Origin: Haloferula helveola
GTDB lineage: Bacteria; Verrucomicrobiota; Verrucomicrobiia; Verrucomicrobiales; Akkermansiaceae
Assembly: GCF_037076345.1 (NCBI RefSeq)
Contig: NZ_AP024702.1
Location: 1,674,001-1,738,000 of the forward strand
Length of the DNA: 64,000 nt
Direction of reading: 5' to 3'
How positions within the stretch are numbered: position 1 is the first letter of the stretch; each line of letters begins with the position of its first letter. A model generated the notes under the pieces. It was not told the DNA's origin. It saw only the letters and a program-made list of their open reading frames with translations, and searched no databases. Of the stretch, positions 52,653 to 62,281 are shown piece by piece. The position numbers and the translations under genes were made by a program.

Positions 52653-55600
52653 ATGAAACCCATGTACCCAACCCGCGTCGCACTCTGCATCACCGCCATC
52701 AATCTCTCTCTAGCCGTGCCCGCGGTCCACGCCGCCAGCGGCACCTGGACGGGTGGCTCCGCCACTCCGAACTGGGGCTTCCTCGCCAACTGGGTTTCCA
52801 ACACCGAGGCCAGCGGCACGGGATTCACGGCCACCTTCGGCAATACCTTCAACAACGGCTACTCGATCAATCTCAATACCAACCGGACGATCGGCAACAT
52901 CACGCTCAACAACAATGCGGCGAGCGACTTCGAGATCAACCAGATCAACGGAGCCGTTTTCAACTTCGACGTCAGCTCGGGCTCGCCGACAGTCACGATC
53001 ACCGATGCGGCCCGCACCCTCTCGATCAACGTCCCGATCGGCGGCTCCGACGGCATGACCAAGACCGGGCCCGGCTCGCTGGTACTTTCCGCGACCAACA
53101 ACTACACGGGAGCCACCCTGATCACCGAAGGCACGCTGAGCCTGACCGGAAACCGCTCGGCGAACATGGGGGGCACCCTCGACATCGGCGGGACCGACGC
53201 GGTCCTCAACCTCGCTGGAGACCTGCCGATGGGGGGATCCCAGTTTCGTCCGGGCAACGCGACGGGAACCGGCACGGTCAATCAGACCGCAGGCGCGGTC
53301 ACCTTCACGGGAGGCAACAACCTGACCCTCGGAACCAACTCCGCCACCCAGGGATTCTACAACCTCAGCGGCGGATCGTTCACCACGACCACCACGTCGA
53401 TCCATCGCGGGGTGATCATCGGAGTCAACAACAGCTGTGACGGCACGTTCAACCTCAGCGGCACCGGTGTGCTCGACGTGACCAGCGGCTCGTCGCTGCA
53501 AATCACGCGCTCGGAGAACGTCACGGCGAACGGTGCCACCGGCACATTCGTTCAAACGGGTGGAACCGCAACGATCGCCGAACTGCGGATCGGTGGTCTG
53601 AACGCAACCACCAACACGAACCAGACCGCCACGCTGGATCTGTCCGGAGGCACCTTCAGCGCCGCGGATTTCTCCGTGCTCTCCGGCGGCAATGGCAGCG
53701 TCTCGACCATCAACATCAGCGGCACCGCCGACGTCACCCTTCCGGACTTTCCGACCACAAGAGGTACCGGCGCGACTGCCACCGTCACCTTCGACGGCGG
53801 CACGCTGAGGAATCTCGTCGCCAGCACTACCTTCATGGAAGGCCTGACCGACGCACTCATCAAAGCCGGAGGGATGAACATCGACACCACCGCCGGTGCC
53901 GCGACCATCAGTCAGGACCTCTCCGAAGACGGCGGTTCCCCGGGCGGCGGACTGACCAAAACCGGTGCGTTTGACCTTATCCTCGCCGGCACCAACACCT
54001 ACACGGGCGCAACGAACGCCAACGAAGGTTCGATCAAGTTCTCGACGGCTGGCTCCTCCGTCAGCGACGTCGCCGTGGCCGATGGAGCCAGAGCCGGAGC
54101 GCTCGTTGCCGCGGACGATGGCCAATGGGTCAACAGCGGCGACCTGACCTGCGCCAACAACAGCGCCGTGGTCATCGATTACGGCAGCTCGACCCCGAGC
54201 ACCACGGTCGCCCCGATCTCGGTCGACACCCTCAATGTCGGGACCAATATCGGGACAAGGATTGAGGGTGACCTGGTTCCAGCCCTTGCGGTCAGTCAGG
54301 CCTACCCCCTGATCACCTGGACCACCGGACCGGCGGACGCATCCGCCTTCACCACGATTCTCACAGGCGGTTTGTCCGGAACATTCAGCGTCTCTTCCAA
54401 CACGCTCTACCTGACGGTCACATCCAATACGGTTGGGCAGCCGATTTCGTGGAACACCGGCGATGGCACATGGGATGAGGTCACCAGCAACTGGGTGGAT
54501 GCGAATCTGGCCTCCGTGACATATGTCGACCCGCTGGATGCCGTCTTGTTTGGCGACGCCTCCGGCGCGACCGGCAGCCCGATTGTCACCCTCAACGACG
54601 TCTTCTCACCCGAGGACGTGACGATGAACAGCACCAGCCGCGACTACACGATCACCGGCACGGGCGGAATCGGCGGCTTGGGCGCACTGCTGCTCGACGC
54701 GGCCAACACGGGCACGCTCACCTTGGCCACCGCCAACAGCTACACAGGAGCCACGACCATCGATGGAGGAACCCTCCAACTGGGCAACGGCGGATCCGAC
54801 GGCTCGCTCAACCCCGGCAGCCCGATCAGCGTGGCAGCTGGCGCGACTTTTGCGGTGAATCAGGATGACGCCGTGGCCCAAGGCACCGACTTCTCGGGTG
54901 TCGCCATCGACGGCGCCGGCGGCTTCTCGCAAGCCGGAAGCGGCACCACCGTACTGAATGCCGCGAACACCTTCAGCGGGCCGACCGCCATCGCCGGCGG
55001 CACGTTGCAGATCGACGGGACCGGCAGTCTGGGCGGCGGCAGCTACGCGGGAGACATCGCCATCGCTGGCGGCGCCGCCCTTCAATACAGCAGCAGCACG
55101 GGCCAGACGCTCTCCGGCATCATCAGCGGCGCGGGTTCCCTCACCAAGGACACCGGTGGCTCGACCCTGACGCTGGAAGGCGCGAACACCTACACCGGCG
55201 ATACCACCCTTTCCACCGGCACGCTGGCCCTCGGTGCCAGTGAGGTGATCGCTGACAGTTCGGCCGTCATCCAGAGCGGAGGCACGATCCGAACGGCGGA
55301 TGGCGTTGTCGAGACGCTGCACAGCCTCACCGCAAGCGGAGGCACTCTCCTGATCGGCACCACCAGCACCTCCGGCAGCGCCGACATCACCTTGCTCAAC
55401 AACAGCGAGGTCAACGACATCCAGATCGGAATTACCAGCATCCTCCGCCTGGCCGCGGGCGTCACCCTGACCCAGACGGGCTCAGGCACGACGTCGCAGC
55501 TCGGCCCCGGCGACACACTGACCTTCGACGTCGGTGCCGGCGGACTCGCCGACATGACGGGCGACATCAACACCGGGGACGGAGACGGCGCGCTCAACAA

Positions 55601-58600
55601 GATCGGGGCCGGAACCCTCCGTCTGACCTCCCCCGCCTGCAAATGGGGCGGCGGAACCGTTATCGAAAACGGCACCGTCGAATTCGACACGATCGCCAAC
55701 ATCAACAACGCGAGCAGCCTGGGTGATGCCGATACTGCGGATGTCCTCCAGATCGGATCCAACGCGACCGCCGCCACTCTCCGGATGATCGGAACCGACT
55801 CGGCGAACTCCACCAACCGTGCCGTCCAACTCGGCGACGCGGGAGGCACCGTCGACATCGTCGACGCCGCCCAGATCCTCACCATCGGTGGGATCGTCAG
55901 CGACGCCAGCACCTCGGGCTCACTCACGAAGACCGGCGACGGTACGCTTCTGCTCTCCGGCCCCAACACCTACACCGGCCCCACTCTGGTTTCGGCGGGA
56001 ACTCTGCAGTTCTCGACCGACGGCTCGGGTGCTTCCGACATCACGGCCTCGGCCAACGCTGCTGCCGGACCGCTCGTCGCCGCTGATGATGCCCAGTTCG
56101 TCAACAGCGGTGACCTGACCTTGGGCAACGACGGCATCCTGCTCGTCGACTATGGCAGTACCACCCCAAGCACCACCGTCGCACCGATGCAGGTCGACAA
56201 CTTCGGCCTGGGAACGAATCCGGTTGTCATTCTGGACGCCGCATCGATCTCAAGCCTTCTCGTCGGGCAGACCTATCCGTTGGTGACGTGGACCGGAAGC
56301 GGCCCCGCCGATGGCTCCGCGTTTTCTCTCGTCAGCCACCGAGGATTGCTTACCGGAACCTTCAGCGTCGCGGCCAACACCCTGTCCGTGACGATCGGCT
56401 CCAACACTCCTTCGGTGATCGCATGGAACGCCGGTGACGGCATCTGGGACACCGCCACCAGCAACTGGGTCGACGGCAGCCTCGCCGCCACCACCTACGT
56501 CGACCCGCTCGACGGCGTCCTCTTCGGTGACGCCGGCGGCGCCTCGGGCAATCCGCTCATCACCCTGGACAGCATCTTCTCTCCGGTGAGCGTGACGATG
56601 AACAGCACCTCCCACGACTACACCATCGACGGCATCGGCGGGATCGCGGGCACGGGTCCGCTCACACTCGATGGTGCCAATACCCGCACGCTGACTCTCT
56701 CCACCGCCAACGACACCTTCGACGGAGACATCACGGTCAACGGTGGCACGCTGGTCGGCGCGGGGGCGTTCAGTGGCAGCGGAGGCGTCCGGGTCTTCGG
56801 TGCCGGCTCGAGCGCGCGAACCGTGACCGTCAACACCGGCGGAACCCTGCAGTTCGATTCCGGAAACATCTTCACCGGAAACTTCTCGTCGAACAGTGTT
56901 CCCTCGCTCGTTATCGACGGCGGCACCGTGACCAACGGCGGCATCGCCACCAACAATGCCCTCGGCCTGGTCACGCTCAATGACGGCACCCTGACCGCCA
57001 CCACCGGCAGTTCGAGCGGATACGGATCCTACAATCTCAATAACACGGTCACCTCGACCGGAACCTCGCTGATCTCCTCGACGGCCCTGGAGCCCGTCAC
57101 CCTGAGTGCCGCCGCGGGAACGACGACCATCTTCGATGTCCAGAGCGGGACACTCACCATTTCCGCCGAACTGGGTGAGGTGACCGCCAGCGGAGACGAG
57201 CGGTCGAGCGGACTCGTCAAAGCCGGAGCGGGCATCCTGAGACTCTCCGCCATGAACTCCTACTCCGATGCCACAACCATCGACGGAGGCATGCTGGAAG
57301 TCATGGTGGCCCAAGCCATGTCCGGCGGACTGGCATTCGGAGCCGCTGCCGGGAACACGACAACCGGCGCCTTGGACCTGTCGTCAGCAAGTGCCTCCTT
57401 TGCCGGCGCTTCCCTGGCGCAGAACAACTCCCCCACCGCCAATACGGTCACCGTGGGGGCAGCCCAAACCCTCACGCTCAGCGGCGGCCTGACCATGGGC
57501 TATGACGCAGGCGGCGGCAGCGGCGCCACCCAATCGGACCTCACCGTCAGCGGATCAGGCTCGTTCGTCGTCACCGGCTCCACCCTCGCGATCAGCGTGA
57601 ACCAGGCGGGCACGAACCAAGGCTACTGGAGCGCGCCGACGCTCGACGTTTCCGGACTGGGGGCATTCAGCGCGGATGTCACCAACTTCAACGTCGGAGT
57701 GGGCACCACCACTCATGGCCCCGGCACCCTTCTGCTCTCGGACACGGCCAACACCATCATCGCGACCAACCTCAAGGTCGGGGACACCGGCAGCAACAAC
57801 GGCAGAGGCGTCAGCACTCTGCTGCTGGGCACAGGCACCAATGTCATCCAGACCGACACCCTCACGATCGGGCGCGGTAAGAGCAGCGGAAACGGTGTCG
57901 TGAAGTTCGCATCCCAGGACGTAGGACCGGGAACGGTCACGATCGCCGATGCGGCAGGAACCGGCCCGACCGATATCACGCTTGGCAATGCCTACACCGT
58001 CGCGACCGGAGGCGGAGCCGTAGGAACGCTGGATCTCCGAGGCCACGTGGCGACCGTCACGGCCGGGACTCTTCTGATGGGCCAAACCAACGCCAACAGC
58101 AATGTCGCGAGCACCAACGGGGTCATCCACTTCGACTCGGGAACCTTCACCGTGGATACCTTGCAGATGGGTCTGAAGACCGGGAACTCGACCGGATCCG
58201 CGAAGGGAACGATCAACGTCGGTGGCGGCGACTTCACCGTGGACACATCCATCACCTTCGGATCCCAAACGGGCAACGGCTCCTCGCAGGCCACGCTGAA
58301 CCTCACCGGAGGAACGTTCACCTCGAACACCGACATCCTGAGTGGAGGGGGTATCGTAACCAGCACGATCAACCTCAGTGGTGGCTTGCTCGACCTCGTC
58401 GGCAATGACATCGGCACAATCGGAGAGCCTGTGGTCCTCAATGCCGAGTCCGGCACCCTGCAGAACGTGGCGGCCATCAACGGAACCGGCGGGTTGACCA
58501 AGACCACGGCGGACACCCTGGTCCTGACCGGAACCAATGGCTACACCGGCGCGACGGTGGTTTCGGAAGGAACGCTCTCGCTGATCAACGGCAGCCATGC

Positions 58601-59198
58601 CTCACCGATCACCGCGAACAACGCCGCGTCGCTCGGCTTCACCTTGGATTCTCCCACGACCTCGACCGAATCGGTGACCTTCGATGCCGGTTCCACGGTC
58701 AAGATCACGGGAACTCCGACCCTGGCCAGCTACACGCTGATGACGGCATCGTCTTTCGCGGGGATTGCACCGGTGCTCGACGCTCCGATCGCCGGCTACG
58801 CGCTGACGGTGGACGGCGGCACCACTCTCAAACTGGTGCAAGCGGCGGGCTATGCCTCGTGGGCCGCCACCAACGCTGGCGGACAAGGTCCGGATCTCGA
58901 TTGGGACGGTGATGGCATGCAGAACGGAGTGGAGTACTTCATGAACGCGGCCGCCGGATTCACTGCCAACCCGCAGCTCGATGGCTCGGGCACCATCACC
59001 TGGCCGAACGGTGGGAACATTCCAGCCTCCGAGTACGGCACGCAGTTCGTCGTCCAAACATCCAGTGATCTTGTGAACTGGAACGACGTGCTGGTCGGCG
59101 ACCTCGACACCAATACCGATGGTCCCGGCGGATCCCTGACCTACACGCTCACCGGTCCCGGACCGCGCTTCGTGCGCCTTCAAGTCACGCCGAACTGA
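52653..59198 (+). CDS. Giant PATR surface protein 2 (2181 residues)
   Basis: The protein has a signal peptide (about 1-27, ending VHAAS) and then continuous PATR repeats such as TKTGPGSLVLSATNNYTGAT to about residue 2010. It ends with the same kind of C-terminal domain as PATR 1: SWAATNAGGQGPDLDWDGDG near 2068-2090 and final QVTPN. Two copies of the 200-residue module shared with PATR 1 lie at about 484-674 and 1140-1333. It appears to be a long beta-helical exported protein. The gene is followed by a hairpin without a clear T-run. Confidence 0.88.
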   Translation: MKPMYPTRVALCITAINLSLAVPAVHAASGTWTGGSATPNWGFLANWVSNTEASGTGFTATFGNTFNNGYSINLNTNRTIGNITLNNNAASDFEINQINGAVFNFDVSSGSPTVTITDAARTLSINVPIGGSDGMTKTGPGSLVLSATNNYTGATLITEGTLSLTGNRSANMGGTLDIGGTDAVLNLAGDLPMGGSQFRPGNATGTGTVNQTAGAVTFTGGNNLTLGTNSATQGFYNLSGGSFTTTTTSIHRGVIIGVNNSCDGTFNLSGTGVLDVTSGSSLQITRSENVTANGATGTFVQTGGTATIAELRIGGLNATTNTNQTATLDLSGGTFSAADFSVLSGGNGSVSTINISGTADVTLPDFPTTRGTGATATVTFDGGTLRNLVASTTFMEGLTDALIKAGGMNIDTTAGAATISQDLSEDGGSPGGGLTKTGAFDLILAGTNTYTGATNANEGSIKFSTAGSSVSDVAVADGARAGALVAADDGQWVNSGDLTCANNSAVVIDYGSSTPSTTVAPISVDTLNVGTNIGTRIEGDLVPALAVSQAYPLITWTTGPADASAFTTILTGGLSGTFSVSSNTLYLTVTSNTVGQPISWNTGDGTWDEVTSNWVDANLASVTYVDPLDAVLFGDASGATGSPIVTLNDVFSPEDVTMNSTSRDYTITGTGGIGGLGALLLDAANTGTLTLATANSYTGATTIDGGTLQLGNGGSDGSLNPGSPISVAAGATFAVNQDDAVAQGTDFSGVAIDGAGGFSQAGSGTTVLNAANTFSGPTAIAGGTLQIDGTGSLGGGSYAGDIAIAGGAALQYSSSTGQTLSGIISGAGSLTKDTGGSTLTLEGANTYTGDTTLSTGTLALGASEVIADSSAVIQSGGTIRTADGVVETLHSLTASGGTLLIGTTSTSGSADITLLNNSEVNDIQIGITSILRLAAGVTLTQTGSGTTSQLGPGDTLTFDVGAGGLADMTGDINTGDGDGALNKIGAGTLRLTSPACKWGGGTVIENGTVEFDTIANINNASSLGDADTADVLQIGSNATAATLRMIGTDSANSTNRAVQLGDAGGTVDIVDAAQILTIGGIVSDASTSGSLTKTGDGTLLLSGPNTYTGPTLVSAGTLQFSTDGSGASDITASANAAAGPLVAADDAQFVNSGDLTLGNDGILLVDYGSTTPSTTVAPMQVDNFGLGTNPVVILDAASISSLLVGQTYPLVTWTGSGPADGSAFSLVSHRGLLTGTFSVAANTLSVTIGSNTPSVIAWNAGDGIWDTATSNWVDGSLAATTYVDPLDGVLFGDAGGASGNPLITLDSIFSPVSVTMNSTSHDYTIDGIGGIAGTGPLTLDGANTRTLTLSTANDTFDGDITVNGGTLVGAGAFSGSGGVRVFGAGSSARTVTVNTGGTLQFDSGNIFTGNFSSNSVPSLVIDGGTVTNGGIATNNALGLVTLNDGTLTATTGSSSGYGSYNLNNTVTSTGTSLISSTALEPVTLSAAAGTTTIFDVQSGTLTISAELGEVTASGDERSSGLVKAGAGILRLSAMNSYSDATTIDGGMLEVMVAQAMSGGLAFGAAAGNTTTGALDLSSASASFAGASLAQNNSPTANTVTVGAAQTLTLSGGLTMGYDAGGGSGATQSDLTVSGSGSFVVTGSTLAISVNQAGTNQGYWSAPTLDVSGLGAFSADVTNFNVGVGTTTHGPGTLLLSDTANTIIATNLKVGDTGSNNGRGVSTLLLGTGTNVIQTDTLTIGRGKSSGNGVVKFASQDVGPGTVTIADAAGTGPTDITLGNAYTVATGGGAVGTLDLRGHVATVTAGTLLMGQTNANSNVASTNGVIHFDSGTFTVDTLQMGLKTGNSTGSAKGTINVGGGDFTVDTSITFGSQTGNGSSQATLNLTGGTFTSNTDILSGGGIVTSTINLSGGLLDLVGNDIGTIGEPVVLNAESGTLQNVAAINGTGGLTKTTADTLVLTGTNGYTGATVVSEGTLSLINGSHASPITANNAASLGFTLDSPTTSTESVTFDAGSTVKITGTPTLASYTLMTASSFAGIAPVLDAPIAGYALTVDGGTTLKLVQAAGYASWAATNAGGQGPDLDWDGDGMQNGVEYFMNAAAGFTANPQLDGSGTITWPNGGNIPASEYGTQFVVQTSSDLVNWNDVLVGDLDTNTDGPGGSLTYTLTGPGPRFVRLQVTPN

Positions 59199-59214
59199 CG
59201 GCACTGACGGGTAG

Positions 59215-59244
59215 CGGGCTCCCTCACCCGGGTGGGGGAGCCCG
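59215..59244 (+). terminator. Strong hairpin after PATR gene 2
   Basis: CGGGCTCCCTCACCC (59215-59229) faces GGGTGGGGGAGCCCG (59230-59244) with one mismatch. There is no T-run, so it may act as an RNA 3' end stabiliser or a Rho-assisted terminator. Confidence 0.5.
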
Positions 59245-59345
59245 TCGCCCTCTCGCCGGGCAGATGACTTCCCTTTCTGGCGGACGCCCCGGACTGCCGG
59301 GACGGCTGCCTATCGGAGTTCGGACCGTTCGAGTGAAATGCCGGC

Positions 59346-60311
59346 TCAGTTGCTGAGGTTCGTACAGAGCTTCAGCAGCAGCGGATCGAGCTCGTACTTC
59401 GAATCACAGACGGTCTGGATCGGCAGGCTGCCGTATTCACCGTCCTGATAGGTCATCACCGAATTGGTTTCGCCGGCCTCGAGGGCATCGATGGCCGCTA
59501 CGGCAAACTTGTAGGCCATCAGGCGGTCGCGGACCGTCGGCGAGCCGCCGCGCTGGACGTGACCCAGCACCGTCAGGCGGGCTTCCATGCCGATCGAGTC
59601 GGTGATCCAGCGCGTGAGGTAATCACCCATCTTGGTTCCTTCCGCAACAATCGCGAGGACGTAGTTCCGGCCACCCTTGATCTCGGCCTTCAGTCGGCCA
59701 CCAATGCTGTCGAGGTTGTAGGGCAACTCAGGCGTCAGGCAGACCTCCGCCCCGCAGGCCAGCGCGCTTACCATCGCGAGATAGCCGCAGTGACGGCCCA
59801 TCACCTCGATGACGAACGCCCTCGAGAACGAATTGGCGGTGTCGCGGATCGAGTCGACCGACTGGCGGATCATGTTCAGTGCGGTGTCGACGCCCAGGCA
59901 GTAGTCGGTTCCCGCAATGTCGTTGTCGATCGTCGCGGGGATACCGGCGAACGGCACTCCGAAATCGGCGTAGAATTGATTCAAGGCACGGAACGATCCG
60001 TCACCACCGACGACGACGAGTTTCTCGATCCCGCGCTTCTTGAGGTTGAGGAACGCCTGCTCGCGGAACTCGAGCTCGAAGAAACGCTTCGATCGGGATG
60101 AGCGGAGAAAGGTGCCTCCTCGGTGGAGAATGCCGGAGATCAGCTCGCGGTCGGCCTCGACGAACTTGTCGTCGATCAGCCCGCGCAGGCCGTCGTACAC
60201 CAACCACGGCTTGTAGCCGCGGCGGGCGGCGTACTCCGCCGCGCATTTCACGGCGGGATTCATGCCGGCCGCATCGCCACCGGATGTGAAAATCGCAAGT
60301 CCTTTGCTCAT
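59346..60311 (-). CDS. pfkA: 6-phosphofructokinase
   Basis: PfkA phosphorylates fructose 6-phosphate, the committing step of glycolysis. The 321-residue protein has SGGDAAGMNP (10-19), GGDGS (102-106), the catalytic TIDND (127-131), MGRHCGYLA and the GHVQRGGSP binding loop. Gly in GGDGS indicates ATP as donor instead of pyrophosphate. Pro-Ala precedes TIDND where enterobacterial PfkA has Pro-Gly. ATG 60311 is chosen over a long 5' extension with no conserved residues. Confidence 0.94.
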   Translation of the reverse strand: MSKGLAIFTSGGDAAGMNPAVKCAAEYAARRGYKPWLVYDGLRGLIDDKFVEADRELISGILHRGGTFLRSSRSKRFFELEFREQAFLNLKKRGIEKLVVVGGDGSFRALNQFYADFGVPFAGIPATIDNDIAGTDYCLGVDTALNMIRQSVDSIRDTANSFSRAFVIEVMGRHCGYLAMVSALACGAEVCLTPELPYNLDSIGGRLKAEIKGGRNYVLAIVAEGTKMGDYLTRWITDSIGMEARLTVLGHVQRGGSPTVRDRLMAYKFAVAAIDALEAGETNSVMTYQDGEYGSLPIQTVCDSKYELDPLLLKLCTNLSN

Positions 60312-60574
60312 GGCTCGGCGGGAGGGAAGAGGATGCCTCCGCCGGGGGCAAGCACGGGATGGGCCGATCCGCGGCGGATTTCCGTGCGGGTCGGCGGATG
60401 CCCGGCCGTGCAGCCATTCCGACTGCGAAATGCAACCGATTGCCGGTCGCGGACGGGCGTCCTGCACGGCGACCCGGGCGCGAAACCCCGGAAACACGGG
60501 GATTCGGCCTTGGAACACGGATTGCGATGTCTCCCCTGCGGTCTGTTTCCGCATTCAACAACCAACCGAACACC

Positions 60575-60721
60575 ATGATTGAACTCGTCATTATCTTTGC
60601 CGTTCTCGCCCTCGTCGCCGCCATCTTCGGATTCGGAGGCATCGCCGGACAATTCGCCGGCATCGCCAAGGTCCTGCTTGTGATCTTCCTCGTCGTCGCT
60701 GCCGTGATGCTGGTGCTCTGA
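60575..60721 (+). CDS. DUF1328-type small membrane protein (48 residues)
   Basis: The product is a 48-residue, two-helix membrane protein with the DUF1328/YtjA signature ALVAAIFGFGGIAG followed by GIAKVLLVIFLV. Such proteins are usually abundant and stress- or stationary-phase-linked; mechanism unknown. It lies 263 bases from divergent pfkA. ATG 60575 is chosen because the signature starts at residue 10 or so; upstream in-frame sequence is not conserved in character. Confidence 0.85.
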   Translation: MIELVIIFAVLALVAAIFGFGGIAGQFAGIAKVLLVIFLVVAAVMLVL

Positions 60722-60753
60722 TCGCCACCGACGACCCCGGACACCCGCTTCCC

Positions 60754-61140
60754 ATGAAACCGAACCTTTTGGTCGTCGATACCCTCGGAGACGGCTCGCG
60801 AGAGATCGTCGAGTCCGTCTGCGAGGAACTCAGCCGCGACTACTACGTCTACCTCGCCCGACCGGGATCCGGCTTCCGGGAAGACAGCCCGAACGGCGTG
60901 CGCTTCGTCTCCAATCCATTGGACGCGCTCCCGAGATTCGGCACGCTCGCCACAGTGTGGTCGGTGGGCAACCGGTCCGTCTCGACCGCCGTCCGCGCGG
61001 CCTATCCCGAGGCAGACTTCCACGACTGGCGCCCGGCCGACTCACCGCAGTCCCCGGACGGCTTCGTGAAGGCCCTCCGCCAACGTTCCCGCACCCCGCG
61101 TCTGACGGCGGTCGCCACCGGACGGAAGACCGCCGCGTAA
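60754..61140 (+). CDS. Conserved-looking hypothetical protein
   Basis: The 128-residue protein starts KPNLLVVDTLGDGSREIVESV. It is probably an alpha/beta protein with a short basic tail (RQRSRTPRLTAVATGRKTAA). The codon use matches neighbours. It starts 32 bases after the DUF1328 gene, so it may be co-transcribed. Family not recognised. Confidence 0.6.
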   Translation: MKPNLLVVDTLGDGSREIVESVCEELSRDYYVYLARPGSGFREDSPNGVRFVSNPLDALPRFGTLATVWSVGNRSVSTAVRAAYPEADFHDWRPADSPQSPDGFVKALRQRSRTPRLTAVATGRKTAA

Positions 61141-61178
61141 GCACTCGCTGTTCGGGCGCCATGGGTACTCGCCATGCC

Positions 61179-61200
61179 GCCACCTTGTCTCCAAGGTGGC
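61179..61200. repeat. Short hairpin repeat before the following gene
   Basis: GCCACCTTG pairs with CAAGGTGGC around a TCTC loop. Because it covers an in-frame ATG at 61174, the later ATG at 61207 is preferred as the start of the next gene. Confidence 0.5.
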
Positions 61201-61206
61201 GCGGCG

Positions 61207-62229
61207 ATGCCGATGATTTCACGCCGCAAGGACCGCTACCCGATCTCGGCGCCGCTGGGGCAGTATCTCTATCGCTTCGACCGCTTCCGCGAAATCCCCG
61301 GAATTTACGAGGACCTGTTGCGCTTCGCCGGCTCGATCCCCTACGAGGATCCCCAAGGCAAAGAGACGCTGTGGCTGACGGTCTACTACGATCCCGAGCA
61401 CATGCGGGAGCTGCGGCCGAAACTCACGCGCATCTACGGCGAGCTGAAGGTCGGCGGTGATTCCGATCACCACGAGCACCTCACGGTCGACCGCATCGAC
61501 TTCGGCGAATTCGGCAACTCGCGACCGTTCCGAATCCGGATCACCAACCTCTACAATGACAACTCGGACTACTTCTACGTGAAGTTCGCCGACGCGTCGC
61601 GGATCTTCGGGCTGGAGCTAGAGCACATCCTTTCGCCCAACCGCATCAACTACCTCGTCAACGGCGACACCCTGATCGAGGAGCACATCGCCGGCGTGCC
61701 GGGCGACGTCTTCCTGCGCGACCACCTGCCGAAGCCGGAACTCAACCAGGTGCGGATCGCCAAGGAGTTCACCAAGTTCAACGAGCGCTGCTTCATCCGG
61801 CTTCTGGGAGACATGCGCAGCGTGAACTACGTCGTCGACATCACCCCGGACTTCGAGGAGGTCCAGTACCGCGTCCGCCCGATCGACTTCGACCAGCAAA
61901 GCTACGAGGGCGCCGGCAAGACCTACCTCGCCTACCGTTTCCGCTCGAACCGCACCGTGACCAAGCTGGCGTTCGACGTCCTGAACCGCGCGACCATCGA
62001 ACAGTACGTGGCCGAGGAACATGCCCAGATGACGCGTCGCGCCAAGGTCGAGAGCCTGCGCCTGAAAGCCCTGCTCGGCGTGATGCAGCGCGAGGAACTC
62101 GCACCGCGCGCGCACGTCCGCCGCCTCGCGGCCGACCTCGCGAAGTACCACCACACCGACATTTTCCGCGACTGCACAACGATGGGCGAACTGACCGCCG
62201 CCCACGTTTCGCACATGCTGGATCTGTAA
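61207..62229 (+). CDS. Conserved hypothetical protein
   Basis: The 340-residue soluble protein contains aromatic-rich segments (ISAPLGQYLYRFDRFREIP, LYNDNSDYFYVKFADASRIFGL) and a conserved-looking VVDITPDFEEVQYRVRPIDFD block at about 210-230. No signal peptide or membrane helix. I do not recognise the family; it looks like a protein restricted to this phylum. ATG 61213 is also possible. It is followed 52 bases later by a YhaM-like gene. Confidence 0.7.
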   Translation: MPMISRRKDRYPISAPLGQYLYRFDRFREIPGIYEDLLRFAGSIPYEDPQGKETLWLTVYYDPEHMRELRPKLTRIYGELKVGGDSDHHEHLTVDRIDFGEFGNSRPFRIRITNLYNDNSDYFYVKFADASRIFGLELEHILSPNRINYLVNGDTLIEEHIAGVPGDVFLRDHLPKPELNQVRIAKEFTKFNERCFIRLLGDMRSVNYVVDITPDFEEVQYRVRPIDFDQQSYEGAGKTYLAYRFRSNRTVTKLAFDVLNRATIEQYVAEEHAQMTRRAKVESLRLKALLGVMQREELAPRAHVRRLAADLAKYHHTDIFRDCTTMGELTAAHVSHMLDL

Positions 62230-62281
62230 GGATCCGACGTCCGGACTCGACGGACCGGCGAGGGCATGGATGCTGCGGCAC

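Noticed and set aside
47258-58598. Long minus-strand frames antisense to the PATR genes
   Set aside because: Gly/Thr/Ala-rich repeats in high-GC DNA produce open antisense frames; translations are low-complexity.
59346-60554. Longer pfkA start at 60554
   Set aside because: The added 81 residues carry no PfkA features and would run through the divergent intergenic region.
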